Below are positions 36,045-44,412 of a stretch of 64,000 bases of DNA, piece by piece. The notes below the pieces were generated by a model that was given only the letters and a program-made list of their open reading frames with translations, was not told the origin of the DNA and made no database searches. This DNA is from Bacillus alveayuensis (GTDB lineage: Bacteria; Bacillota; Bacilli; Bacillales; Aeribacillaceae), in the NCBI GenBank assembly GCA_030812955.1, contig JAUSTR010000001.1:62001-126000 (forward strand), written 5' to 3'. Numbering within the stretch: position 1 is the first letter of the stretch; the number at the start of each line of letters is the position of its first letter. The position numbers and the translations under genes were made by a program.

Positions 36045-36464
36045 ATGATATTGATCTTATATTTAAGTGCAGCCATTTTCGCTGTTGCTTTTGCTATTTT
36101 AGTTGTCTATTTAGCCAAAACATTAAAATCGCTTCGAAAGACGTTAGATCATGTTGCTCATACACTGTCAAGCCTTGAAAAACAAGTGGAGGGGATTACG
36201 CGAGAAACAACAGACCTTTTACATAAAACAAACAAGCTAGCTGATGATATTCATCAAAAAGCAGAAAAGTTAAATAATGTTGTAAATGCTGTACAAAATG
36301 TTGGACATTCGATTCAGCAATTTCATGAATCTGTACAAAAGGTTTCCTCTACAGTATCCTCGCAAATGAAGGAAAAACAAAATAAAGTTTCACAAGCCAT
36401 TCAATGGGGAAATACTTTGATAGAGATTTTGGAAAGAGCGAAACATTGGAAACAGAGAAAGTAG
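36045..36464 (+). CDS. ytxG: DUF948 stress protein YtxG
   Basis: 139 residues with one N-terminal membrane helix (about 2-25, LILYLSAAIFAVAFAILVVYLA) and a long amphipathic/coiled-coil tail with repeated Leu/Val heptads. This is the DUF948 family; in B. subtilis it belongs to the general-stress and sigma-H regulons with ytxH and ytxJ, exactly the genes that follow here. CTGGAGG precedes the ATG. Function unknown. Confidence 0.9.
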   Translation: MILILYLSAAIFAVAFAILVVYLAKTLKSLRKTLDHVAHTLSSLEKQVEGITRETTDLLHKTNKLADDIHQKAEKLNNVVNAVQNVGHSIQQFHESVQKVSSTVSSQMKEKQNKVSQAIQWGNTLIEILERAKHWKQRK

Positions 36465-36515
36465 AGCGTTTATGGAAATGAAACGTCTTTTCATAAGAGG
36501 AAGGAGGTTTTGGGT

Positions 36516-36875
36516 TTGGTGAATGATCAAAAGAATGGCAAAAATTTTTTGTTTGGCGTATTGTTCGGTGGAATAATTGGAGCGCTTATAGCTTTATTTT
36601 TTTCGCCTAAATCTCGTTATAAGCTGCGAGAAGATTTCAATCAACAATTTTGTGTAGCAAAGGAAAAAACATCGAAAATGACAGAAGATGTTTACGAGAA
36701 AGGAACACAATTTATTAGTTTAGCAAAAGAAAAATCAACAACTGCTTCGAATCTTTTTAATAAAGTTAAAGAAATGAGCAATCATTCAGAAAAAGCTTTA
36801 AATGTAAAAGAGGAAGATGAGAAAATTTTAGAAAATAGCTATAACGAAGGGCAACAATTCATGGAAAAATCATGA
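36516..36875 (+). CDS. ytxH: YtxH-family membrane-anchored stress protein
   Basis: About 119 residues with the YtxH motif: short N-terminus, glycine-rich membrane helix FLFGVLFGGIIGALIALFF, then SPKSRYKLRED and a helical tail. AAGGAGG at 36501-36507 fits TTG 36516 or GTG 36519; a TTG at 36510 is too near. I chose 36516. It is the second gene of the ytxGHJ operon. Role unknown beyond stress association. Confidence 0.88.
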   Translation: MVNDQKNGKNFLFGVLFGGIIGALIALFFSPKSRYKLREDFNQQFCVAKEKTSKMTEDVYEKGTQFISLAKEKSTTASNLFNKVKEMSNHSEKALNVKEEDEKILENSYNEGQQFMEKS

Positions 36876-36973
36876 TGGATCACATTCAATCCATCGGCAA
36901 ATATTTTGCTGATGGATTTTCCGTATTATACAATATTTTTGTGAACATGCAATGATGGTTTGAGGTGATAATG

Positions 36974-37306
36974 ATGGGAAAAATAAAAATCGATACAATC
37001 GAACAATTTCAAGATTTAATAGAAAAACATAACAAATTTGTCATTTTTAAAAATAGTGTGACGTGTCCGATTAGTGCTGCCGCTTTTTCACAATTTGACG
37101 AATTCACAAATGGTCATCCAGAGATTGCTGCCTACTATTTAAATGTTCAGGAATCAAGAAGTTTATCAAATTATATTGCTGAAACATATCATATTAAACA
37201 TGAATCTCCACAAGTGCTGTTGTTTGAAAACGAAAATGTACGGTGGCATACGTCACATTGGGAAATTACTAAGGAAGCGTTGGAGGTAAATATTTTGCCA
37301 TTTTAA
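36974..37306 (+). CDS. ytxJ: Bacillithiol-system protein YtxJ (monothiol bacilliredoxin-like)
   Basis: 110 residues from the ATG at 36974 (GAGGTG eight bases upstream); starts at 36965 and 36971 are too close to that site. Thioredoxin-like fold with a single-cysteine motif TCPIS at about residue 30, the hallmark of the YtxJ family linked to bacillithiol redox balance. Third gene of ytxGHJ; a modest hairpin (37333-37358) lies after it. Confidence 0.88.
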   Translation: MGKIKIDTIEQFQDLIEKHNKFVIFKNSVTCPISAAAFSQFDEFTNGHPEIAAYYLNVQESRSLSNYIAETYHIKHESPQVLLFENENVRWHTSHWEITKEALEVNILPF

Positions 37307-37378
37307 AATGAAAGGGAACCATTTATTCCCGAAAACGCTTTATCGCTTAAAAGCGTTTAATGAATAAAGAATTTTTTC

Positions 37379-37407
37379 GTGACATTCCCTTTCATATCGT
37401 ATATAAT
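37379..37407 (+). promoter_or_regulatory. Sigma-A promoter of aroA
   Basis: GTGACA (37379-37384), 17-base spacer, TATAAT (37402-37407), placed 58 bp upstream of the start. A small stem AAACGCTT/AAGCGTTT (37333-37358) just upstream may separate it from ytxJ. Confidence 0.7.
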
Positions 37408-37464
37408 AGTCCCTAATTAAAATAATTTCTTTAAAATATATTTCGGATTGGAAGGGTGACAAAC

Positions 37465-38541
37465 ATGAGCAATGCTGAGCTAGAGGCACTGAGAAAGAGA
37501 GTAGATGAGATTAATCTACAAATTTTAAAACTTATTAATGAACGTGGAAAGCTTGTACAAGAAATCGGGAAGGCTAAAGAAGTACAAGGTGTACATCGCT
37601 ATGACCCAGTTCGAGAACGGAAAATGCTGGATATGATTAAAGAGCATAACGACGGTCCTTTTGAGGATTCTACATTACAGCATATCTTTAAAGAGATTTT
37701 TAAAGCAGCATTAGAGCTTCAAGAAGATGATCATCGCAAGGCCTTACTCGTTTCAAGAAAGAAAAAGCCAGAAGATACAATTGTTGATATCAAAGGCGAG
37801 AAAATTGGCGACGGAAGTCAATATTTCATTGTCGGACCATGTGCAGTTGAAAGCTACGAGCAAGTAGCTGCTGTTGCTGAAGCGGCGAAAAAGCAAGGAT
37901 TAAAGTTATTAAGAGGGGGTGCGTTCAAGCCGCGTACTTCCCCATATGATTTCCAAGGGCTTGGCTTAGAAGGGCTTAAAATCTTAAAGCAAGTTGCTGA
38001 TGAATATGATATGGCTGTCATTAGTGAGATTGTCAATCCGGCTGATATTGAAATAGCACTCGATTATATTGATGTGATTCAAATCGGAGCCCGGAACATG
38101 CAAAATTTTGAATTGTTAAAAGCTGCTGGATCTGTTCAAAAGCCAGTCCTATTAAAACGGGGGCTTGCTGCAACTCTTTCCGAATTTATGAATGCAGCTG
38201 AATATATTATTTCCCGAGGCAATGACCAAATTATTTTATGTGAACGCGGTATTCGTACGTATGAACGTGCGACAAGAAATACGCTTGATATTTCCGCTGT
38301 CCCAATTTTAAAACAAGAAACCCATCTTCCTGTATTAGTTGATGTGACACATTCAACAGGACGTCGAGATCTACTGTTGCCAACTGCAAAGGCTGCACTA
38401 GCGATTGGAGCGGATGGAATCATGGCAGAAGTTCATCCAGATCCAGCTGTTGCACTTTCCGATTCTGCACAGCAGATGGACATCGAACAATTTAACAAGT
38501 TTATTACAGAACTTAAACCATTAGCAAAAGTGAATGCTTAA
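37465..38541 (+). CDS. aroA: Bifunctional chorismate mutase / DAHP synthase (AroA of Bacillus)
   Basis: First step of the shikimate pathway (erythrose-4-phosphate plus PEP to DAHP), fused to an N-terminal AroQ-type chorismate mutase (about residues 1-90) that serves as the feedback sensor for prephenate/chorismate. The synthase domain has [55 protein letters not shown] and [14 protein letters not shown] (metal and substrate ligands). ATG at 37465 is nine bases after AAGGG and gives 358 residues, the B. subtilis length. The gene lies upstream of ccpA as in B. subtilis. Confidence 0.95.
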   Translation: MSNAELEALRKRVDEINLQILKLINERGKLVQEIGKAKEVQGVHRYDPVRERKMLDMIKEHNDGPFEDSTLQHIFKEIFKAALELQEDDHRKALLVSRKKKPEDTIVDIKGEKIGDGSQYFIVGPCAVESYEQVAAVAEAAKKQGLKLLRGGAFKPRTSPYDFQGLGLEGLKILKQVADEYDMAVISEIVNPADIEIALDYIDVIQIGARNMQNFELLKAAGSVQKPVLLKRGLAATLSEFMNAAEYIISRGNDQIILCERGIRTYERATRNTLDISAVPILKQETHLPVLVDVTHSTGRRDLLLPTAKAALAIGADGIMAEVHPDPAVALSDSAQQMDIEQFNKFITELKPLAKVNA

Positions 38542-38549
38542 GTTAAAAT

Positions 38550-38570
38550 GGAGCCGAAAAGGCTCCTTTT
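38550..38570 (+). terminator. Terminator of aroA
   Basis: GGAGCC/GGCTCC stem with GAAAA loop and TTTT, 8 bp after the stop. Confidence 0.85.
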
Positions 38571-38718
38571 ACTTTTTTCACGTATTTCTTTCCTAAAGCG
38601 CTTGTAAAATTTATTTATTTTGAGATAATATTATTTCAAGATATTGTCTTCCATGTTCAGAAGCTGTTTATCGCCGTACTTTGATGAATAGTAAAATGTG
38701 AAGAAGAAATTGTGATTT

Positions 38719-38737
38719 TTGTTCATATTATGAACAA
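38719..38737. promoter_or_regulatory. 19-bp palindrome upstream of ccpA (operator-like)
   Basis: TTGTTCATA-T-TATGAACAA is a perfect 9-bp inverted repeat around one base, about 150 bp before the ccpA start. The 38571-38886 gap also contains a weak cre-like sequence (38785-38798), but no coding region I would accept. The binding protein is unknown. Confidence 0.5.
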
Positions 38738-38886
38738 ATTTAAACAATTTGGAAAAGAAAGGGCAAAACAGTGGGTAAGTACATTGCAGACGCTTTCATT
38801 GTATCGTATGATTATAATCATAAAGGATGAAGACTATAAAGCAAAATTGACGATAAATATTTTCCACAATAAAGGAGTGTATAAAA

Positions 38887-39885
38887 ATGAATGTGACGAT
38901 TTATGATGTCGCACGTGAAGCAAATGTTTCGATGGCAACCGTTTCACGAGTAGTAAATGGAAACCCAAATGTGAAACCAACAACAAGAAAAAAAGTTTTA
39001 GAAGCGATCGAACGTTTAGGCTATCGTCCTAATGCTGTTGCCCGCGGATTGGCAAGCAAGAAAACGACAACTGTTGGGGTTGTAATACCAGATGTTTCAA
39101 GCACCTTTTATTCTGAACTTGCAAGGGGCATTGAAGATATAGCAACAATGTATAAATATAATATTATTTTAAGCAATTCGGACCAAAATAAAGAAAAAGA
39201 GCTGCATTTATTGAATACAATGCTCGGTAAACAAGTAGATGGGATTGTATTTATGAGTGGTAATATTACAGAGGAGCATGTCGAAGAATTTAAACGTTCT
39301 CCTGTGCCAATCGTGTTGGCAGCATCCTTTGATGAACGTAACGAAATTCCATCTGTTAACATTAATTATGAACAAGGAGTTTATGATGCTGTTAAGTATT
39401 TAGTTGACAAAGGTCATCAACATATAGCCTATGTATCAGGTCCGATGGAAGAGCCTGTTAATAAAGTGAAAAAATTATCTGGATACCGTCGTGCCCTTGA
39501 AGAGGCAGGTCTAACTTTCCATGAAGAATTTGTCATTGAAGGGGATTATACGTACGAATCTGGTATTGAAGCATTTGAAAAAGTATTAAAATTGTCTCCA
39601 CGCCCAACAGCGGTGTTTGTTGGGACCGATGAAATGGCGTTAGGTGTTATCCATAGTGCGCAAGATCAAGGGTTTCATATTCCAAATGATTTTGAAGTAG
39701 TAGGTTTTGATAATACACGGTTAGCGATGATGGTTCGCCCGCAACTTACTACTGTTGTACAACCGACGTATGATATAGGAGCAGTAGCGATGCGGCTCTT
39801 AACGAAATTAATGAACAAGGAATCGGTCGAGGATCACACTGTTGAATTACCTCACCGTATTGAAATCCGGCAATCAACTAAATAA
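38887..39885 (+). CDS. ccpA: Catabolite control protein A (CcpA)
   Basis: LacI-family regulator that binds cre sites with HPr-Ser46-P and represses or activates carbon genes. 332 residues. N-terminal helix-turn-helix with hinge (residues 1-58, [20 protein letters not shown] and [13 protein letters not shown]), then a periplasmic-binding-like effector core containing the HPr contact region and [18 protein letters not shown] precedes the ATG. Its expected targets in this window are acsA, acuABC and amyX. Confidence 0.96.
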   Translation: MNVTIYDVAREANVSMATVSRVVNGNPNVKPTTRKKVLEAIERLGYRPNAVARGLASKKTTTVGVVIPDVSSTFYSELARGIEDIATMYKYNIILSNSDQNKEKELHLLNTMLGKQVDGIVFMSGNITEEHVEEFKRSPVPIVLAASFDERNEIPSVNINYEQGVYDAVKYLVDKGHQHIAYVSGPMEEPVNKVKKLSGYRRALEEAGLTFHEEFVIEGDYTYESGIEAFEKVLKLSPRPTAVFVGTDEMALGVIHSAQDQGFHIPNDFEVVGFDNTRLAMMVRPQLTTVVQPTYDIGAVAMRLLTKLMNKESVEDHTVELPHRIEIRQSTK

Positions 39886-39898
39886 CGGTTGAACATCG

Positions 39899-39926
39899 AA
39901 AGGGACTGAAAATCACAGTCCCTTTT
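39899..39926. terminator. Terminator between ccpA and acuC
   Basis: AAAGGGACTG/CAGTCCCTTT stem followed by T-rich bases; able to serve both converging genes. Confidence 0.8.
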
Positions 39927-39984
39927 CAATATTAATGATAAAACTTTCAAAAAAATTAAAATTTTTATCTTATTTTTATGGACA

Positions 39985-41172
39985 CTAATAACTTTCATTA
40001 GCATTTGTACGATTTCTTTTTGGTTTGTTTTCACGAATGAAATGAAGCACTTTATTTAATGTATTTAAATTTTTTTCTTCAATTTCCTGTTTTCGAGGAA
40101 TTGGTGGATATAAAGGTGATGGGTCTTCCCATTTGGGTATGAGAGGAACGGTAGCTTTCTTTTGCCAACGATCGACCCATTCTTTAGGAAGAGAACCTGA
40201 TACTTGAATGTTTTTCATTTCTAGCCAAATGAGAGCCCATGCTCTTGGTACGACACGCCAAATATCATAACCTCCCCCACCAACAGCAATCCAACGTCCG
40301 TTTGTATATTTGTGAGCGATTTCATGAGCGAGCTTAGGAATCTCCTGATAAATTTTTATTGTTGCACATAAATGGGTTAATGGATCAAAATAATGAGCAT
40401 CTGCTCCATTTTGGGTAATAATGACATCTGGTTGAAAAAATTCAGCAATTTCCTCTAAGGATTGGCGATAAGCATTTAGCCATGAGTCATCTTCTGTAAA
40501 AGCATCTAAAGGAATATTAAAGGAAAATCCGTATCCTTTTCCTTGCCCGCGTTCAGAAATATTTCCTGTACCTGGAAATAAATATCTCCCAGTTTCATGT
40601 ATCGATAATGTACAGACGTTAGGATCATCATAGAAAGCCCACTGAACACCGTCGCCATGATGGGCATCTGTATCAACATATAAAACTCTTGCTCCATATT
40701 TTTCTTGAATATATTTAATGGCAACAGCGCTATCATTATAAATGCAAAATCCTGAGGCTTTTCCTCTAAAGCCGTGATGAAGGCCTCCACCTAAGTTTAA
40801 AGCGTGCTTGGTTTTTCCTGTCATAACATAATCTACAGCCGTTAATGTCCCTCCGACAAGAAGGGCGCTTGCTTCATGCATATTTGGGAATATTGGTGTA
40901 TCTTCTGTACCAAGACCGTATCCGAGTGCCTCTTCTTGACGAAGCTTTCCCTCTCCTGCCAACTTTACTGCTTCTATATATTTTTGATCATGAATGAGTA
41001 AAAGCTCTTGATCAGAAGCTACTCTTGGATATACGATCTCTTCCTCCTGAATAGCATCCAATGATTTTAACAAATCTAATGTTACTTCAACACGAAGTTG
41101 GGTAAATGGGTGCATTTGATGGAATTTGTAAGACTGATAAAGAGGAGAATAAATGAAAATACTATCTTTCAT
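39985..41172 (-). CDS. acuC: Protein/acetyl-CoA synthetase deacetylase AcuC (HDAC family)
   Basis: Zinc-dependent lysine deacetylase that reactivates acetylated AcsA. 395 residues from the ATG at 41172, which overlaps the acuB stop (ATGA); an upstream in-frame start at 41199 is rejected. HDAC motifs are intact: LGGGLHHGFRGKASGF (catalytic His-His), YVDTDAHHGDGVQ (zinc Asp and His), and VGGGGYDIWRVVPRAW near the end (active-site Tyr). Third gene of the acuABC operon on the minus strand. Confidence 0.94.
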   Translation of the reverse strand: MKDSIFIYSPLYQSYKFHQMHPFTQLRVEVTLDLLKSLDAIQEEEIVYPRVASDQELLLIHDQKYIEAVKLAGEGKLRQEEALGYGLGTEDTPIFPNMHEASALLVGGTLTAVDYVMTGKTKHALNLGGGLHHGFRGKASGFCIYNDSAVAIKYIQEKYGARVLYVDTDAHHGDGVQWAFYDDPNVCTLSIHETGRYLFPGTGNISERGQGKGYGFSFNIPLDAFTEDDSWLNAYRQSLEEIAEFFQPDVIITQNGADAHYFDPLTHLCATIKIYQEIPKLAHEIAHKYTNGRWIAVGGGGYDIWRVVPRAWALIWLEMKNIQVSGSLPKEWVDRWQKKATVPLIPKWEDPSPLYPPIPRKQEIEEKNLNTLNKVLHFIRENKPKRNRTNANESY

Positions 41173-41816
41173 GATGACATCCCCGGTACGTTTGGCCACA
41201 ATACCGTATATCCATGTTGTTGTAAATCCTTTACGATGCTCGTTGGATTCATCGTTTGCACCCGAAAAACGAGAATTTTGTATTGTTCATTTTCATCTGG
41301 GTAAACTAATACGCTCGAAATATTAACATGTTTCTTTTGAAAAAGTGCGGATACCTCTGAAAGCATTCCGGAAATATTTGGCACTCTCACTTCAATTCGA
41401 GAGCTTGGCTGGTGGGCTCCAGTTAATTGGACAAATGTGTAAAGAACATCTGCTTCTGTTATCATTCCAACAAGCTTCTCGAGTTTGATAACCGGTAAAC
41501 AGCCGATGCGGTTTTCAAAAAAGATAGCTGCCGCTTCTTCGACAAAGTCGAGAGGATGAGCCGTAATAATTTCTGTTTTCATAATTTCTTTAAGTGGTTT
41601 TGTGAAAAGGGATTGCTCATCTTTGTCAGAAGTTAAGATGGACGGGGCTGCTTCTTTAATATCACGATCTGATACAAGTCCCACGAGTGTACGGTCACCC
41701 GTAATAATTGGAATATGTCTGATTCGATTTTGTCGCATCATTTTCATTGCAGTTGCAATTGTATCGTCAGGTGTTAAGGTAAGAACATCTTTATTCATGA
41801 TCTTTTCAATAATCAT
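41169..41816 (-). CDS. acuB: CBS-ACT domain protein AcuB
   Basis: 215 residues: two CBS domains (about 1-130; IMNKDVLTLTPDDTIATAMKMM and GCLPVIKLEKLVGMITEADVL) that sense adenine nucleotides, then an ACT domain (about 140-215). In B. subtilis it is encoded in the acetoin/acetate-utilisation acu operon; its exact role is not settled. ATG 41816 fits GGAGTG; the in-frame ATG at 41825 overlaps that region. It overlaps acuC by 4 bp. Confidence 0.93.
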   Translation of the reverse strand: MIIEKIMNKDVLTLTPDDTIATAMKMMRQNRIRHIPIITGDRTLVGLVSDRDIKEAAPSILTSDKDEQSLFTKPLKEIMKTEIITAHPLDFVEEAAAIFFENRIGCLPVIKLEKLVGMITEADVLYTFVQLTGAHQPSSRIEVRVPNISGMLSEVSALFQKKHVNISSVLVYPDENEQYKILVFRVQTMNPTSIVKDLQQHGYTVLWPNVPGMSS

Positions 41817-41836
41817 GAAAATCACTCCAATCCATT

Positions 41837-42469
41837 TTAATACATAAAGCGGTTCATAAATCGCAATTTATCGAATTTTTGAATGGATTCTTGATCAACT
41901 CTTTTTCCGATTCGAACCATTAAGCAATTGGCTGGATGTGAACTAATTTCCGGATCATCAGTAGCATACCAAACAAGTCCACCAGCATTCATCATTTTTT
42001 CCATCACTTTACGATACTCCCAAACATTTAATCCAGTACCCTTTAAATCCCAGTGCCAATAATATTCAGTCGTAATAATAATATAGTCTTCCATTGCATC
42101 ATCCATCATGGATACCTTTAATAAATTCTTTCCAACGGAGCATCCTCGGAACTTCGGAATGACTTCAATTGCGCCTAGTTCAATTAAGTTTTCCATATTC
42201 CCTTCTGACCAACGTTCCAAAGGGTCGGGATACAAGTATGTAACATATCCAACGATCGTATCATGGTGTCGTGCAATGATAATTCTCCCTTCTGGAAGGC
42301 CAGCAATCTCAATAAGTGCTTGATGTTGTTGCTTGGCAGGCCGGAATGCAGTTAAATCTTCATGGAACTCTAATCGAGCTAATTTTTCGGGTGAAATTGG
42401 CCCTTCAATAATAATTTCACCATGTGGTGTTTTTAATTCTTTTGCATTATATGTTTTTTTATGCTCCAT
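41837..42469 (-). CDS. acuA: Protein acetyltransferase AcuA (GNAT)
   Basis: Acetylates the catalytic Lys of acetyl-CoA synthetase (AcsA), switching it off. 210 residues with a GNAT fold; IELGAIEVIPKFRGCSVGKNLL carries the acetyl-CoA P-loop (motif A). It is first in acuABC and divergent from its target acsA. A TATAAT box on the minus strand (42500-42505) is the probable -10. Confidence 0.94.
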   Translation of the reverse strand: MEHKKTYNAKELKTPHGEIIIEGPISPEKLARLEFHEDLTAFRPAKQQHQALIEIAGLPEGRIIIARHHDTIVGYVTYLYPDPLERWSEGNMENLIELGAIEVIPKFRGCSVGKNLLKVSMMDDAMEDYIIITTEYYWHWDLKGTGLNVWEYRKVMEKMMNAGGLVWYATDDPEISSHPANCLMVRIGKRVDQESIQKFDKLRFMNRFMY

Positions 42470-42563
42470 CCCATCACCGCCTAGTAGTCTATTAACATTA
42501 TTATACTAGAAATACGTATAAATAAATCATTTTTAAATAGAATTTGTTTATATTTTTTTAAAA

Positions 42564-42592
42564 TTGAGAAAAAACAAAAAGTGTACTATAAT
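42564..42592 (+). promoter_or_regulatory. Sigma-A promoter of acsA
   Basis: TTGAGA (42564-42569), 17-base spacer, TATAAT (42587-42592). Start of transcription is expected near 42599. Confidence 0.7.
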
Positions 42593-42631
42593 TAAAGTCG
42601 AGGACAAACTTACATAAGGGGGAGTAATGGC

Positions 42632-44347
42632 ATGAAAGTGGAAGCGTTACCAGCAACAAAGGGGAACTATAATCTTGAAAACTACGAGGAAACATATCAA
42701 AATTTTGATTGGAAAGAAGCTGAGAAAAATTTTACATGGTATGAGACGGGAAAAGTTAATGCGGCTTATGAAGCAATAGATCGCCACGCTGAAGGATTTC
42801 GGAAAAATAAAATTGCCCTTTACTATCGCGATCAAAATCGGGAAGAAAAATATACTTATAAAGAAATGAAAGAGCTTTCTAACAAAGCTGGGAATGTGTT
42901 AAAACAGTTTGCTGATGTGCAAAAAGGAGATAGAGTGTTTGTATTTATGCCAAGAACACCAGAGTTATATTTCGTCGTTTTAGGCGCTATTAAATTAGGC
43001 GCTATTGTTGGTCCGCTTTTTGAAGCATTTATGGAAGGGGCCGTTCGTGATCGACTAGAAGATAGCGAAGCGAAAGTAGTTGTGACAACTCCTGAGCTTC
43101 TTGAACGTGTTCCAGTACAGGAGCTGCCTTCTCTTAAGCATGTAGTAGTCGTGGGGGAGACAATTCCTGAAGGGGACTACATAGATTTTCTTAAAGAAAT
43201 GAAAGAGGCGAGCAAAGATTTACAGATTGAATGGGTGGATCGATCGGACGGACTTCTTCTTCATTACACTTCAGGTTCAACCGGAAAACCTAAAGGTGTA
43301 CTACACGTTCACAATGCTATGATCCAGCATTATCAAACAGGTAAATGGGTACTGGATCTAAAAGAAGATGATATTTATTGGTGTACAGCAGACCCAGGCT
43401 GGGTAACTGGTACAGTTTATGGAATGTTTGCACCATGGTTATTAGGTGCTACAAATGTTATTGTAGGTGGACGATTCAGCCCTGAATATTGGTATGAAAC
43501 AATAGAAAAATATGGTGTAACGATTTGGTATAGTGCTCCTACAGCATTCCGGATGTTAATGGGTGCAGGAGATGAATTAGTAAAGCAATATGATTTAAGC
43601 ACATTACGTCATATTTTAAGCGTTGGGGAACCGTTAAATCCAGAAGTTATTCGCTGGGGGATGAAAGTCTTTAATAATCGTATTCATGATACGTGGTGGA
43701 TGACTGAAACAGGCGGTCAGCTCATTTGTAATTATCCATGTATGGAAATAAAGCCAGGATCGATGGGTAAACCGATCCCTGGAGTAAAAGCGGCCATTGT
43801 TGATGATCAAGGAAATGAGCTTCCGCCATACCGAATGGGAAATCTTGCGATTAAAAAAGGTTGGCCTTCGATGATGCGCGCAATTTGGAATAATCCTGAA
43901 AAGTATGAATCCTACTTTATTAATGGCGATTGGTATGTTTCTGGGGACTCTGCCTATATGGACGAAGATGGTTATTTTTGGTTCCAAGGACGCATCGATG
44001 ATGTAATTATGACGTCAGGTGAGCGTGTAGGACCATTTGAAGTCGAAAGCAAGTTAGTTGAGCATCCAGCTATTGCTGAAGCAGGGGTTATCGGAAAGCC
44101 TGACCCAGTCCGCGGTGAAATTATTAAAGCCTTTGTAGCTTTGCGTGACGGTTATGAACCTTCAGATGAATTAAAAGAAGAAATACGATTATTTGTCAAA
44201 AAAGGTTTAGCAGCACATGCTGCTCCAAGGGAAATAGAATTCCGTGATAAATTACCGAAAACACGCAGCGGTAAGATTATGAGACGCGTATTAAAAGCGT
44301 GGGAATTAAATTTACCAACCGGCGATTTATCAACAATGGAAGACTAA
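42632..44347 (+). CDS. acsA: Acetyl-CoA synthetase (AcsA)
   Basis: ATP-dependent conversion of acetate to acetyl-CoA through acetyl-AMP. 571 residues of the adenylate-forming family. P-loop LHYTSGSTGKPKGVLH, DTWWMTETGGQLI (aryl/acyl pocket), GDSAYMDEDGYFWFQGRIDDVI (hinge) and the C-terminal LPKTRSGKIMRRVL, in which K548 is the catalytic Lys acetylated by AcuA. A cre-like site lies in its first codons. GGGGGAG precedes the ATG. Divergent from acuABC, whose products control it. Confidence 0.95.
   Translation: MKVEALPATKGNYNLENYEETYQNFDWKEAEKNFTWYETGKVNAAYEAIDRHAEGFRKNKIALYYRDQNREEKYTYKEMKELSNKAGNVLKQFADVQKGDRVFVFMPRTPELYFVVLGAIKLGAIVGPLFEAFMEGAVRDRLEDSEAKVVVTTPELLERVPVQELPSLKHVVVVGETIPEGDYIDFLKEMKEASKDLQIEWVDRSDGLLLHYTSGSTGKPKGVLHVHNAMIQHYQTGKWVLDLKEDDIYWCTADPGWVTGTVYGMFAPWLLGATNVIVGGRFSPEYWYETIEKYGVTIWYSAPTAFRMLMGAGDELVKQYDLSTLRHILSVGEPLNPEVIRWGMKVFNNRIHDTWWMTETGGQLICNYPCMEIKPGSMGKPIPGVKAAIVDDQGNELPPYRMGNLAIKKGWPSMMRAIWNNPEKYESYFINGDWYVSGDSAYMDEDGYFWFQGRIDDVIMTSGERVGPFEVESKLVEHPAIAEAGVIGKPDPVRGEIIKAFVALRDGYEPSDELKEEIRLFVKKGLAAHAAPREIEFRDKLPKTRSGKIMRRVLKAWELNLPTGDLSTMED
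42640..42653 (+). promoter_or_regulatory. cre-like site in the start of acsA
   Basis: TGGAAGCGTTACCA lies within codons 3-8, centred about +47 from the predicted transcription start. It differs from the cre consensus at two positions. B. subtilis acsA has a functional cre at about +44.5 with nearly the same sequence. Confidence 0.6.
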
Positions 44348-44352
44348 AAAGA

Positions 44353-44378
44353 AATCCGTAGCTTAGGCTACGGATTTT
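44353..44378. terminator. Terminator between acsA and the PBP gene
   Basis: AATCCGTAGC/GCTACGGATT stem with a 5-base region between arms, then TTTT. Converging genes share it. Confidence 0.85.
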
Positions 44379-44412
44379 AGTTGGAAGACAAAGTCTTTTT
44401 CTAAGGAATTTT

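Noticed and set aside
38712..38906. 64-codon frame upstream of ccpA
   Set aside because: AT-rich, no ribosome site, overlaps the ccpA start; the palindrome and promoter region explain the stretch.
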